NCBI GenBank assembly: GCA_945862295.1
Contig: CAMAXT010000012.1
Coordinates: 1 to 43,460 of the forward strand
DNA length: 43,460 nt
From: Pseudobacteriovorax antillogorgiicola
Lineage (GTDB): Bacteria; Bdellovibrionota_B; Oligoflexia; Oligoflexales; CAIYRB01
Direction of reading: 5' to 3'
Shown here: one piece after another, positions 23,492-32,281 of the stretch
How positions within the stretch are numbered: position 1 is the stretch's first letter
Layout: each line of letters opens with the position of its first letter
Position numbers and translations under genes: made by a program
Notes under the pieces: generated by a model
Seen by the model: only the letters and a program-made list of their open reading frames with translations
The model's database searches: none
Told to the model about the DNA's origin: nothing

Positions 23492-24746
23492 TTAAACAGC
23501 CTTTTTTTGGCATAATGACCACTTGGTTTCGTTCAGGACCAAGATTTTTATTTACAAGTGTTACCGATCTTGTTGTTAGCAGCGTTGACGCGATGATTTG
23601 CATCTGCCTTAAAGCAAGATGTTTACCGATACAAATGCGGGCACCAAAACCAAATGGAAAGAAACTATTTCGGAACAGACTTTCTCCGTTGGAAAATCGT
23701 TTAGGCTCAAAAAGGTCCGGATCAGGAAAGACAGCTGGGTCACGCTGTGAAAGGTAGGAGCAAGGCAGAATCTTTTCACCTTTTCTGAATAGAACAGTTG
23801 CTTCCTCACCATGCGCATCTTGATATGTTAACGTTGTGTCAGAGGTTGCAACTCGTGTTAGGTGAACCACTGTCGGGCATAAGCGCATGCTTTCGTTGAT
23901 TGCGGCTTCCCATGATGCTGAGGGTGCAGACTCTAGTAGGAGCGCATTAGTTACGCTGGGATGGCTCAAAAGATGATAGATAAACCATGCGCCCGCAGAA
24001 GCGGCGGTCTCGTGACCAAACAGAATGAGAGCTATGATTTCCTCAATCGCGGTGTCCTTGGGAAGCTGACCGAACACGGGGTGCTCTTTTACAGTAGGTT
24101 CAATTAGACTTACTAGCTCATTGCGATTTTTCCGCATTCTGTCCCAAGGTGTGCGACCTTTGTAAGAAACCTGTAATGGTTTCGCAAAAAGAAATAGTGG
24201 ATTGGAGAATGAAGTGAGAAATTTTTCAACGGCTGAAGAAATCTCTTTCTGTTGCGACTCGTTCTCTTTGGGCACGAGTAATTCCGTGATGACGCGCAGA
24301 TTTATTTTACTAAAAAGGCTGTGTGCTGAAATGATACCTGAAGCTTGAAAGATTTCTTCTTGCGCGTACCGCTCAGTTAGCTCTTCTGCGTGATCAAAAA
24401 ATACTTCGTTAAATAACGGTGCTAGCTGGTGACGCCGGCATTTATGTTCATTGCCATGCAGCATGATTACGGAATTTTCGCCTAACACTGGCCTAAGAAA
24501 AGTCATGCCGATGCCGCCTGTTAGGGCAGGTTCTTTGCGAATGGCCTCGATAAGGCTTGGAGTTCCTGCGATAAATACTCGTCCGAACCCCGGTAGGCTG
24601 AGCCAGAAAGCACGGCCGTTCGACCGCGACAACTTGTCGAGTGCATCGTAAGGGTTTTTTATCCAATTGATTCCGTTCTTGATGCTGCTAAATAAATTTG
24701 ATGCCGGATAGAATTCTGCTGTTTTGCTTCTCGAATCTTGGAACAT
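23478..24746 (-). CDS. Cytochrome P450
   Basis: A soluble class of P450 (422 aa) with no N-terminal anchor. The I-helix motif ILFGHETAAS (A/G-G-x-E/D-T), the K-helix ExxR in NESMRL, and the heme-binding loop FPFGFGARICIG with Cys372 as the thiolate ligand are all present. The substrate is unknown. The ATG overlaps the end of the upstream synthase-like gene by 59 bases, a strong sign of one operon. A redox partner is not adjacent; the window's ferredoxin is at 4905-5219. Confidence 0.93.
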   Translation of the reverse strand: MFQDSRSKTAEFYPASNLFSSIKNGINWIKNPYDALDKLSRSNGRAFWLSLPGFGRVFIAGTPSLIEAIRKEPALTGGIGMTFLRPVLGENSVIMLHGNEHKCRRHQLAPLFNEVFFDHAEELTERYAQEEIFQASGIISAHSLFSKINLRVITELLVPKENESQQKEISSAVEKFLTSFSNPLFLFAKPLQVSYKGRTPWDRMRKNRNELVSLIEPTVKEHPVFGQLPKDTAIEEIIALILFGHETAASAGAWFIYHLLSHPSVTNALLLESAPSASWEAAINESMRLCPTVVHLTRVATSDTTLTYQDAHGEEATVLFRKGEKILPCSYLSQRDPAVFPDPDLFEPKRFSNGESLFRNSFFPFGFGARICIGKHLALRQMQIIASTLLTTRSVTLVNKNLGPERNQVVIMPKKGCLIKLD

Positions 24747-25533
24747 AAGATTTAATACTCTTCCAAAATATTTTAACTGCTAGCTTACCGATGTTGTCTT
24801 TAAGGTGCGGTAACTTTTCTCCAATTGCAGCCATATTGTGTGCTTGCAGCGCAAATTCGTCACGAACCCAATTCTGCACAGCTCTCGCATTTAGGATGGT
24901 ATCGATGTCCTCGGATGAGAGCGGCTTACTAGAGACGGAGTAGATGTCTTTGGGGATATTGATGATACCGACGGAAAGATCGTCTCTTAAATCTCTCATC
25001 ACTGAGCACCAAACGAGGCTGTCGACAATCTCCGGGCAGTCACCTGAGGTTACTTCGGAGTCTAGAAAAGCTAAGGTGATATCCATAGAAAGCTGAAACG
25101 TCAGCCGATGATGCTGTTTGAGTGTGCTGGCGAGGTCGGTTCGGCGCCTAATCCGCCGGTCGTAGTCATCCTTAAGGACTGTCACCAAAGCGGCAAATCT
25201 GTCTTTGATCGTAGCGTAATCATGCCTTTCTTGCGCCTCGGTGAGTACAAATCCGATTAGTATTGATGCTTCCGAGGATTTTCCAAATTGTTCGGCTGAT
25301 ATTTCAAAGAGGATTCTGCCAGCGAATGCGCCTGGGTCTTCGTCGATAGAACGGTCGCCGTCTAAGATGTCGTCTACCAACTGGATAAAACAGTATCCTG
25401 CGCGGAGAAGGCGCGAACTTTTCCAGCGAAAGATACTGGTTAAATACATGCCTAGGAAAATAAAAAAATAGCGTCGATGCCTTCGACTAAAAAAGTAAAA
25501 CTGTTTAAGGCAAATGTATTCAATATTAAGCAA
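24688..25533 (-). CDS. Squalene/phytoene synthase-like isoprenoid enzyme
   Basis: A 281-aa all-helical protein. Two Asp-rich motifs fit the head-to-head trans-isoprenyl diphosphate synthase fold: FIQLVDDILDGD (Asp54, 55, 58) and VMRDLRDDLSVGIINIP (Asp181, 184, 185), the latter resembling the NILRDVxEDxxxGRxYLP of phytoene synthase. Such enzymes join two prenyl diphosphates with Mg2+. The rest is poorly conserved, so the activity could differ, for example a terpene cyclase or a non-catalytic relative. It is the first gene of an operon with a P450, with a palindromic site upstream. Confidence 0.62.
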   Translation of the reverse strand: MLNIEYICLKQFYFFSRRHRRYFFIFLGMYLTSIFRWKSSRLLRAGYCFIQLVDDILDGDRSIDEDPGAFAGRILFEISAEQFGKSSEASILIGFVLTEAQERHDYATIKDRFAALVTVLKDDYDRRIRRRTDLASTLKQHHRLTFQLSMDITLAFLDSEVTSGDCPEIVDSLVWCSVMRDLRDDLSVGIINIPKDIYSVSSKPLSSEDIDTILNARAVQNWVRDEFALQAHNMAAIGEKLPHLKDNIGKLAVKIFWKSIKSYVPRFEKQNSRILSGIKFI

Positions 25534-25596
25534 GAGAAACTTTCCGGGTTTTTGAAAGTGGTAAAGGTCGTTCGAGTTTACCTGCTGGATAGTGGA

Positions 25597-25614
25597 AAAA
25601 TAAGTGCTTATTTT
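25597..25614. promoter_or_regulatory. Palindrome in the divergent promoter region
   Basis: AAAATAAG (25597-25604) and CTTATTTT (25607-25614) are exact inverted arms around TG. The site lies between the synthase/P450 operon and the radical SAM gene, so it could be an operator shared by both. Confidence 0.35.
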
Positions 25615-25659
25615 ATCGTCTGACGTTAGTATCCAGAGGTGAAAATATGAGCGAGACCT

Positions 25660-27354
25660 ATGATGTCAGAAGAGCATCAAATTTATGCCTCAGTGCTAGT
25701 GGTGACCGGTGGTTTTATTAGCGGCAAAGAACTTCGATTCTGGTCGCTGATTAAACGCCAGATGCTACAGTTTTTCTTTGGCAAGCAGGCTTGGCTTGAT
25801 ATCAAAATCAAATTGAATTTCTTTGAATCGATGATTATGCGGCGGCGGATGCGGGCGCAGCCTAAATCTCTGGTCGCTGAGTTTTTGTCTTCAAAAAGTC
25901 TTTTCAATGTCCCGGAATTAACCGAAGTGGTTTTGGGAACCCTCCTAACGAAAGCTGGAATTGGGTTCGATGCGGTGTCGATCGATCAACTGTTCGATGA
26001 GCCTCGGGCCCGTAAGGAGCTGCTCAGAAAACACCGGGTGGTCTTTCTTTCGACGACGTTTTTGCGGGATATCAGCGAGCTGGCACCAGTATTGCGTATC
26101 CTAAAAGATGGAGATAATAAACTCATCTTAGGAGGGCCTCTAGCCGCCTTGATGCCAACCGAGTTGGCCAGGCTTTCAGAAGTCAACATGTTAGCGATTG
26201 GCTACGGTGAGTACCTTGTGCCAAAGATTGCTGAGTGGATAAAAAGCGAGTTTAAGATTCTAAATGCTCCGGAACGGGGCCGTTTGGTTAAATCCGGGGC
26301 TGTTGATCTTCTGTATTCCGGTGCACCTGCTAGCCGCCATCTCGACGATTTGGTGACACCAGATTGGTCGATTGTAAGAACTAAGATTGGCTCGATGAAA
26401 CTGATCCACTATGAAAGTGTTCGTGGATGTCCGTACCGCTGTGAATTTTGTAACTACCCCTATCTTTTTGACGATACAGCCTTTCGCTACAAAACTGCAG
26501 AAAAGGTTGCTGATGATTGGGAGCGCTACGTTAGTGAACTCGGAGTTTCTTATATAAATTGTCTGGATTCACTGTTTACCGCCCCACGGCACCGGCTGGA
26601 AAAATTTTGCAATATTTTGATTCAAAGGCGGATTAACGTCCGCTGGATTTGTTACGCACGAGCTGGTGATTTAAAGCATCAAGAAACCGTCGCGCTCATG
26701 CAAGAGGCCGGCCTTTGGCAGGTACAGATTGGCATAGAGTCCGGAGATAGTGGGCAACTGATAAATATGAATAAGCGCTGCAGTGTCGAAGAAAATGCTA
26801 TGGCGTTGGACAATTGCAGAAAACAGAAGGTTACATCGATAATCAGTCTAGTGGTTGGGTATCCAGGTGAGACTAGCAGTACCATCGACCGAACCTTTGA
26901 GTTTTTGCAGAAGCACCCGGCGGATTTCTTTTTTGCGGCGACATTTAGTACGCGAGTGGCTGGGGTCCCGGTTTTGTCGTCTGCTAATCGAACGAAATAC
27001 GGACTGCGAACTGGAGTTACGCCTTATACTGTAGCGCCGTACTGGCTGCACGACACGATGTCATGTGGTTTGGCGGCAGACCATGCGCGCCGCCTTACTC
27101 GGCGTTTAATGAATGAAAAAGTGTCTTTGAATGCTACGTTATTCTATCAAAACATGCTTGCCTACGATGTTGGTCTCAAACAACCTCTTTTAGAGGCACA
27201 ACACTGTGCCTATAAGAATAGTTCGCTTGTTACAAGTGCGCTGGATGGCGTTCATAAACTCGTAGACCACCGTTTACAATCTCAGATGCAAAAGATGGCG
27301 GTCCTAAAAAGTGAGTTTTCCGATCTAGATTTTAGTTCAGTAGTTACTTTGTAA
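25660..27354 (+). CDS. Radical SAM enzyme with N-terminal cobalamin-binding-like domain
   Basis: A class-B type radical SAM protein of 564 aa. The [4Fe-4S] motif CPYRCEFC places Cys at 257, 261 and 264. The N-terminal about 200 residues look like a B12-binding Rossmann domain (VVFLSTTFLRDISEL then LILGGPLAA), although the DxHxxG loop is not clear. The barrel continues with LDSLF, IGIESGD and VVGYPGET. Such enzymes methylate or rearrange unactivated carbons (BchE-like, lipid/antibiotic methylases). The reaction here is unknown. ATG 25660 has only a weak ribosome site, while a better one serves an overlapping ATG at 25647 in another frame. It diverges from the synthase/P450 operon. Confidence 0.82.
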   Translation: MMSEEHQIYASVLVVTGGFISGKELRFWSLIKRQMLQFFFGKQAWLDIKIKLNFFESMIMRRRMRAQPKSLVAEFLSSKSLFNVPELTEVVLGTLLTKAGIGFDAVSIDQLFDEPRARKELLRKHRVVFLSTTFLRDISELAPVLRILKDGDNKLILGGPLAALMPTELARLSEVNMLAIGYGEYLVPKIAEWIKSEFKILNAPERGRLVKSGAVDLLYSGAPASRHLDDLVTPDWSIVRTKIGSMKLIHYESVRGCPYRCEFCNYPYLFDDTAFRYKTAEKVADDWERYVSELGVSYINCLDSLFTAPRHRLEKFCNILIQRRINVRWICYARAGDLKHQETVALMQEAGLWQVQIGIESGDSGQLINMNKRCSVEENAMALDNCRKQKVTSIISLVVGYPGETSSTIDRTFEFLQKHPADFFFAATFSTRVAGVPVLSSANRTKYGLRTGVTPYTVAPYWLHDTMSCGLAADHARRLTRRLMNEKVSLNATLFYQNMLAYDVGLKQPLLEAQHCAYKNSSLVTSALDGVHKLVDHRLQSQMQKMAVLKSEFSDLDFSSVVTL

Positions 27355-28357
27355 CAGCTTTTTTGCCGCCAGAAGCAGTGACTAGTCGATTTTCTTCTGC
27401 GCCAAGGAAAATAGCGAGGAGTTCAGTGCCGACTTCCTTTATTGCGATACCGTAAGATGTAGCCTCCTCTTTGAGAAGAAGATCTCTGTGTCGAGGGGAA
27501 TGCCATAGCATCCATGCGAGGTCTTCTGGTGTTTGACCTCGGACACGAATTTCACCAAGTACGCGCAGGCTGTCGGCAGCGTTTATTTTCTCTCGCATAC
27601 TGTCTGTGTTCGCCCGGTTGTGAGTGACTGAACTGTCTATCGTTAGAAGTTCAGCAGCTCTATTGAGGCTGTCGTTTAAAATAATAGGCCGTAGTCCTTC
27701 ATTACTGCGAATACTTGCAATCCAGAGGGCTAGGGAAGTGGCACGATCTTCTGGATTTGTTAGTTTCTGTTTTTCAGCAAGAGCATCAACTGATGTTGGA
27801 GCAAGATACCAAACGATTGGCCCCTGCCAACGTGGGAATGCAGGTTGGCAGGTTACTTCGATAATACCTGCGCCTAATTTTGAAGTTCGAATTTTCTTTG
27901 AATCAGGCAATCGGCTAGAGACGCCGGCTTTGGTTGCTGCAAAATCGTACCTATGATTTTTGCAGGCTGAATTAAGTGCGTTGCTTTTGATTTCAAAGCC
28001 GTCATCTGTGCGAATAAGTGGCTCAGGTGCTGGAAGGGCGGCGACCCACCCTTTGCGGTCTGAGCAAATTCCTTGGGTGTAACCTAGATAGCGCTTCATG
28101 GCCGCAAGTGCCTTAGACTTCTTGACCAGCATTTTTTCTGTCACCGCTGTGCCAGCGATCGATTCAATAAGACGAATATCGATTTGCGCATCATAGATGC
28201 CGAGGGCAATAGTACTTCTGGCGTCAAGTTGTGGTGACTCTGCACAAATCAAATGTTGCAGCTGTTCTTTAACGTCTGCACGATGTTCAGCAACTTGTGC
28301 TGCAAACGAAGCCGTGCTGAATATCATAAAAGCGGCGGTGGCTAAAATCTTGTTCAT
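27344..28357 (-). CDS. Secreted CAP (SCP/PR1-like) domain protein
   Basis: A 337-aa protein with a signal peptide (about residues 1-19, ending SFA). The C-terminal third shows a CAP/SCP-like domain: RSNEGLRPIILNDSLNRAAELL, the candidate His in SVTHNRANT, and WHSPRHRDLLL, the conserved W-x-x-S-x-x-H-R signature. The N-terminal half has several Cys but no recognised domain. CAP proteins bind sterol/lipid or act as peptidases in other lineages; the bacterial role is not settled. Its stop overlaps the radical SAM stop by 11 bases, convergently. It precedes an acyl-CoA dehydrogenase on the opposite orientation of transcription order, with 16 bases between. Confidence 0.75.
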   Translation of the reverse strand: MNKILATAAFMIFSTASFAAQVAEHRADVKEQLQHLICAESPQLDARSTIALGIYDAQIDIRLIESIAGTAVTEKMLVKKSKALAAMKRYLGYTQGICSDRKGWVAALPAPEPLIRTDDGFEIKSNALNSACKNHRYDFAATKAGVSSRLPDSKKIRTSKLGAGIIEVTCQPAFPRWQGPIVWYLAPTSVDALAEKQKLTNPEDRATSLALWIASIRSNEGLRPIILNDSLNRAAELLTIDSSVTHNRANTDSMREKINAADSLRVLGEIRVRGQTPEDLAWMLWHSPRHRDLLLKEEATSYGIAIKEVGTELLAIFLGAEENRLVTASGGKKAVTK

Positions 28358-28373
28358 ACTGACGCCCCTTAAT

Positions 28374-29525
28374 TTAGTCTTTGTCGATTAACTTGAAGAT
28401 AGTTGTTAGTTGCATGTTAGAGGTACCTTCGTACAGCTTACCGATCTTCGCATCTCTATAGAATTTTTCCGCCGGAAATTCTTTAATGAAGCCGTAGCCG
28501 CCGTAAACTTCTAGAGCTCGAGACGCGACCTCTTCAGCAACTTGTGCCATCCAATATTTTGCCATAGCGGCTTCTTTAATAAAGGCCATATTGGCATCTT
28601 TAAGTCTTGCGGCGTTATAAACCAACAATTTGCCTGATTCAATTTTAGTGGCAAGCTCTGCTAGCTGCATTTGGATGCCTTGAAACTCGCGTAGGTGTTT
28701 GCCGAATTGCTCCCGCTGCCTCGCGTAATTCATCGCGCCAGCTAGTGCACCTTCAGCCAGACCTAGCATTTGAGAGGCAATGCCGATCCGGCCTTCGTTC
28801 AATGTTTCGATAGCAATCTTATAACCTTTGCCAAGCTCGCCGATGACGTTTTCTTTCGGGACTTTGACGTTATCTAAGATGACTTCGCAAGTACTCGAAG
28901 CGCGGATACCGAGTTTGACTTCTTTCTTGCCTAGGGAAAAGCCGGGCATGTCTTTGTCGACGATGAATGCCGTGATGCCTTTATAGCCTAGCTCGGGATT
29001 GATATTTGCAAACACGATGAAAACGCCGGCTTCTTTGGCGTTGGTGATAAAGATTTTTTTGCCGGTCAAGCGCCAATGAGAGCCTTCGTCAAAAGCTCTC
29101 GCCTTCATTGCGAAGGCATCGGATCCAGAGTTCGCCTCGGTAAGGCAGTACGCGCCGACCAGATTGGTACAAAGACGAGGGAAATATTTTTTCTTCTGCT
29201 CAGGCGTACCCCAGCGATTGAAGATATTATTCACGAGAGTATTTTGAACATCGCAGACAACAGAAACAGAGGGGTCGACGCGACTGATGGCCTGGATCGC
29301 CAAAATCGCCATCATAAACGAGCCTTCAGCACCGCCGTATTCGGCGGGAACTTCGATTCCCATAAGACCAAGTTCGAACATTTGCGCTAGAATTTCCGGC
29401 GCTAATTTTTCGGCTTCGTCCATCTCTAGAACTTTTGGACCAATATGAGTGCGAGCGAATTTTTCGACTTCGTCAAAGAAAAGTTGTTCATCATTGGAAA
29501 GCGCAGACAGGGGGGCAAAATTCAT
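28374..29525 (-). CDS. Acyl-CoA dehydrogenase (short/branched-chain type)
   Basis: A full-length 383-aa flavoenzyme that introduces a 2,3-double bond in acyl-CoA and hands electrons to ETF. The FAD-binding GAYCLTEANSGSDA, the WRLTGKKIFITNA strand, the REQFGKHLREFQGIQM segment, and the catalytic base Glu366 in KLYEGTSNMQ (the short/branched and medium-chain position) are all seen. The substrate may be a short or branched acyl-CoA, but this is not decided. The CAP gene follows 16 bases downstream on the same strand and may share its transcript. Confidence 0.93.
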   Translation of the reverse strand: MNFAPLSALSNDEQLFFDEVEKFARTHIGPKVLEMDEAEKLAPEILAQMFELGLMGIEVPAEYGGAEGSFMMAILAIQAISRVDPSVSVVCDVQNTLVNNIFNRWGTPEQKKKYFPRLCTNLVGAYCLTEANSGSDAFAMKARAFDEGSHWRLTGKKIFITNAKEAGVFIVFANINPELGYKGITAFIVDKDMPGFSLGKKEVKLGIRASSTCEVILDNVKVPKENVIGELGKGYKIAIETLNEGRIGIASQMLGLAEGALAGAMNYARQREQFGKHLREFQGIQMQLAELATKIESGKLLVYNAARLKDANMAFIKEAAMAKYWMAQVAEEVASRALEVYGGYGFIKEFPAEKFYRDAKIGKLYEGTSNMQLTTIFKLIDKD

Positions 29526-29568
29526 GGGACTAACTCCGTAGATGCCGTAATGGGCCCAGTTTTTTAGA

Positions 29569-30483
29569 CTAATCTATAGAGATAGTTTTAGCTTCTTTTA
29601 AGGGATTATGCACGAATTTTGGGTGAGCATTTGGAATATTTCTGGAAATTCCAGTATTAAGGGAATTCTGCGAGGTTTCTTCAAGTGAATTAAGCTTTGC
29701 AATAACTTTTTCTACCCGGCCCATGGCCTTGGCTGAGGGCGTCCAAGATGGGTCTGTTTTGCCTGCAAGCACATACTTTCGGCATACAGCCAGGACGGAA
29801 TCGCTTTTCTTTTGAAACTGATTATTGAGGCTGTGGCGTTCCGATAGATGTTCGCTATTATGCAGCGTGGACGCCATGTGAGTAATTGCGCGGCCGATTG
29901 TCTTCAACATTGGGTTTTTAAGCGCATGGATCAGATCTGTACCAAGCCGGCCTTGCAAGGTATTTGCGGAACCTCTGTTTGCTAGGGCAACTGTTAGTTC
30001 TTGATACTTTTGAACAGCTGCCCGCTTTTGTTCTCTCTTCTTTATGAGTAGCTCACCAAGATACTTTTCGGTTTTCGCGAAATTGGCGTGCCTGACTGAT
30101 AGGGAAACGAGATCATCTTGATCAAAGTTTGAGAACGGAGATTGCTCAGAGCCGTTTACCCGTGTCCGAATTAATTTTAGCCAGAGATTTTTTGTGAGAT
30201 TATCTTGTTTGAGGGTGTAGTAGGCCTCAACTTTTTCGGTGAAAATTCCGCTCCAATGCAAAAGCGCTTTCTCTCGTGGTAAAAGAAGGAATTCTCGTTC
30301 ACAAAATGACTTAAGGCGCTTTATTGTACGGTCGATCTTGAGTTGAGACTGAATCGTAGCGATTTTCCGTGCGATTAAACCCCGATTTTGCTTGATGCCT
30401 TCTTTCACGTGCTTGGTCGTCAGGATGTTGATTTCCTCTGCCAACGATGCTAGTTCGTCATCCCAGTCGCGTAGGTCAGTCAT
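29569..30483 (-). CDS. Unknown helical protein (304 aa)
   Basis: No family recognised. The protein is almost entirely helical, Lys/Arg/Glu/Leu-rich with few Gly/Pro, and has no signal peptide, so it is probably cytoplasmic. Coiled-coil-like stretches occur about 10-60 and 140-180. ATG 30483 overlaps the preceding gene's stop by 8 bases and has GGAG seven bases upstream; a longer reading to 30576 is rejected. The tight overlap implies a complex or shared function with the preceding coiled-coil protein. A terminal Pro/Asn-rich tail (PNAHPKFVHNP) is present. Confidence 0.7.
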   Translation of the reverse strand: MTDLRDWDDELASLAEEINILTTKHVKEGIKQNRGLIARKIATIQSQLKIDRTIKRLKSFCEREFLLLPREKALLHWSGIFTEKVEAYYTLKQDNLTKNLWLKLIRTRVNGSEQSPFSNFDQDDLVSLSVRHANFAKTEKYLGELLIKKREQKRAAVQKYQELTVALANRGSANTLQGRLGTDLIHALKNPMLKTIGRAITHMASTLHNSEHLSERHSLNNQFQKKSDSVLAVCRKYVLAGKTDPSWTPSAKAMGRVEKVIAKLNSLEETSQNSLNTGISRNIPNAHPKFVHNPLKEAKTISID

Positions 30484-31495
30484 GGTTGCGCTCCATGTTA
30501 GCTTTTTTCCTTCGAACTTTTCTTGAAGGATGCGGCAGCTTTGAAGTAACAGGCAAGGTTGGTGACAACTCTGCAATATCTTCTAGCGAAGATAAGTATA
30601 TAGAAAGATCTGATTGTTCAATTTGGACATTTTTCTGCTGAACGATAACTTCGGACCAAAACTGCTCAATTAGCTTTCTTTTCTTTATAGATTTCGGGTC
30701 TAACGTTTGACCTTGGCCTAGGGCGAATATATAGCTAGACGCTAAGTTCATCGGTGTAGGTGGGCGCCCGGTTTCGAGGCCGCATTCGAACTTCGCTTCT
30801 TCGTTCTTTAGCCATGTCGTCATCTCTCGGACCTTTGCTGCTTCCTGTTTGAGAGTGACTCTAAGGTTGGCAACCCGCGAGATTGTGCTCTCGAGATCTC
30901 TGAAAAGACCCATAAGAGCGTGCAGTGTCGTTTTAGACCTAGTTTCTGACTTCCCTTTTGAGAGACATTTAATTAACTCTTCGCTTGAGGCCTCAAGTTG
31001 ATCTCTTTCGGTTTCCGCGCGTGTCAAAAGTTTAGTGTAAAGGTGTATGTAGCGTCGCAAACTGGATAGCCGTAGCGTCAACAGAAAGCTTCCAGTTTTT
31101 CCTTCAATAGCATCACGTAACCATGCGTGGGCTTTGGTCGCATGCTGTTCTAAACGGAGGAGTTCGATCTCTTTTTCCATTAGATTATGATTACAGGTTT
31201 CTTGCTCTGCTGGTGTGCAGTTCTCAATGATGGGCAGGCCAATGTCTTTATTAGTAGTATGAGTAGATTGATCTGCTGAAGCAATTTTTTTTAGCGTTTC
31301 GATCTCGCGTTCAACAGAACGAAGTTTTTTTGCTCTTTTGATGTAATCACGTTTGTGCAAGGTGCCGAGGCGGTTCCGGTCTTTAAGGTCAGCTTCAAGG
31401 CAGATAAGCAAATGTTGATACTGCGCGATCATCTCGTTCAGCTCTAAAGCTCCGATGACAGGTGAACTTTGTTTTTCGTTTGCCGGATCGCGCAT
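30476..31495 (-). CDS. Unknown coiled-coil protein (339 aa)
   Basis: No family recognised. Long heptad-like runs are visible (for example MIAQYQHLLICLEADLKDRN, EKEIELLRLEQHATKAH, AETERDQLEASSEELIKCL), ending in a basic Lys/Arg-rich tail (KVRRKKAN). There is no signal peptide. It is the first gene of the overlapping pair with the 304-aa protein. A cytoskeletal, secretion-associated or filament-forming role is only a guess from the composition. Confidence 0.7.
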   Translation of the reverse strand: MRDPANEKQSSPVIGALELNEMIAQYQHLLICLEADLKDRNRLGTLHKRDYIKRAKKLRSVEREIETLKKIASADQSTHTTNKDIGLPIIENCTPAEQETCNHNLMEKEIELLRLEQHATKAHAWLRDAIEGKTGSFLLTLRLSSLRRYIHLYTKLLTRAETERDQLEASSEELIKCLSKGKSETRSKTTLHALMGLFRDLESTISRVANLRVTLKQEAAKVREMTTWLKNEEAKFECGLETGRPPTPMNLASSYIFALGQGQTLDPKSIKKRKLIEQFWSEVIVQQKNVQIEQSDLSIYLSSLEDIAELSPTLPVTSKLPHPSRKVRRKKANMERNHD

Positions 31496-31683
31496 GTATT
31501 GCTTTCAGCTATCGAGATTGATCTAAATTTCTGAGGAAAGAGAAAATTGCACTAGATGCAGTGCTTGTATAGTGATTTTCTCACGTTATAGCTTTGCTTG
31601 TCTATTTTTAAGCCAAAGGATTTTTTCGTTTTTGTACCGAAGTAAGAGGTTGGTTTTAAGAGTATGGAAATACCTAAATACAA

Positions 31684-31714
31684 AGTGGTTTCACCTACAA
31701 AAGATGAAACCACT
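31684..31714 (-). terminator. Possible terminator of the cytochrome/cupredoxin gene
   Basis: AGTGGTTTCA (31684-31693) pairs exactly with TGAAACCACT (31705-31714). Reading on the minus strand it is followed by TTTGTATTT, a poor T-run. It lies 54 bases beyond the gene stop. Confidence 0.4.
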
Positions 31715-31767
31715 GTTATTCAGGTAGATACTTATTTCCTAGTTAGTCGCACGGATGAAAACTTTAC

Positions 31768-32256
31768 CTAGTGATTGTGGTCATAAAGCGGCGAGCTTAC
31801 ATAAGTGTTTCCGATGACGCAGTCCTCACTTTTGCCAGGCGGGATGTCGTTGCCGTGCGGGCACGGTGCGCCGTTGGTATGAAACCTATGTTTTACGGTG
31901 TCATCATTTATGAAGCGAACAGTTTGACCAACTTTTGTGTTAATCTGGGTCTCAGCGGTGTTCCACGCGCTATTATCTGTGCCTGCTTTTATTCTAAATT
32001 CGATAACATTAGGATTTGAATTTTCTGGAGTAGTCGCGGTCCCTTTCTCAGGAAACCCGTTGTCACGCCAAGCACGGAATATTTCAATCTTGGCAGCATC
32101 AAGTGCGTCTGATGGGGGCATGGTTTCAGATATTATTCTTGTTACTGCTGACGCACCAAATTTTTTAAATGACTCATAGGACGTCAGATCAGAACTTGAC
32201 CTTGAGCCACCTGGACGATGGCAGCTTGTGCAAGATGCATCGATGATCGACTTCAC
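31768..32256 (-). CDS. Cytochrome c-cupredoxin fusion, truncated at the N-terminus and perhaps the C-terminus
   Basis: The protein combines a heme c motif (CTSCH, residues 9-13, with ETMPPSD as Met ligand) and a cupredoxin-like domain (QTVRFINDDTVKHRFHTNG, then APCPHGND and EDCVIG, ending YDHNH). GTG 32256 is only the first start in the frame. The frame extends upstream (TTFSGVESETKN) to a stop with no signal peptide, so the true N-terminus seems lost. After the TAG stop the frame continues VKFSSVRLTRK to TAA at 31732, which resembles the last cupredoxin strand. Without export it could not mature as a cytochrome. The locus parallels the separate cytochrome and copper proteins at 5271-6596. 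Confidence 0.6.
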   Translation of the reverse strand: MKSIIDASCTSCHRPGGSRSSSDLTSYESFKKFGASAVTRIISETMPPSDALDAAKIEIFRAWRDNGFPEKGTATTPENSNPNVIEFRIKAGTDNSAWNTAETQINTKVGQTVRFINDDTVKHRFHTNGAPCPHGNDIPPGKSEDCVIGNTYVSSPLYDHNH

Positions 32257-32281
32257 ATTTTTGGTCTCACTTTCGACTCCT

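Noticed and set aside
31664-31771. 35-aa plus-strand ORF MEIPKYKVVSPTKDETTV...
   Set aside because: Contains the inverted repeat of a terminator candidate, overlaps the cytochrome gene end, and lacks a well-placed ribosome site; kept as only a weak possibility.
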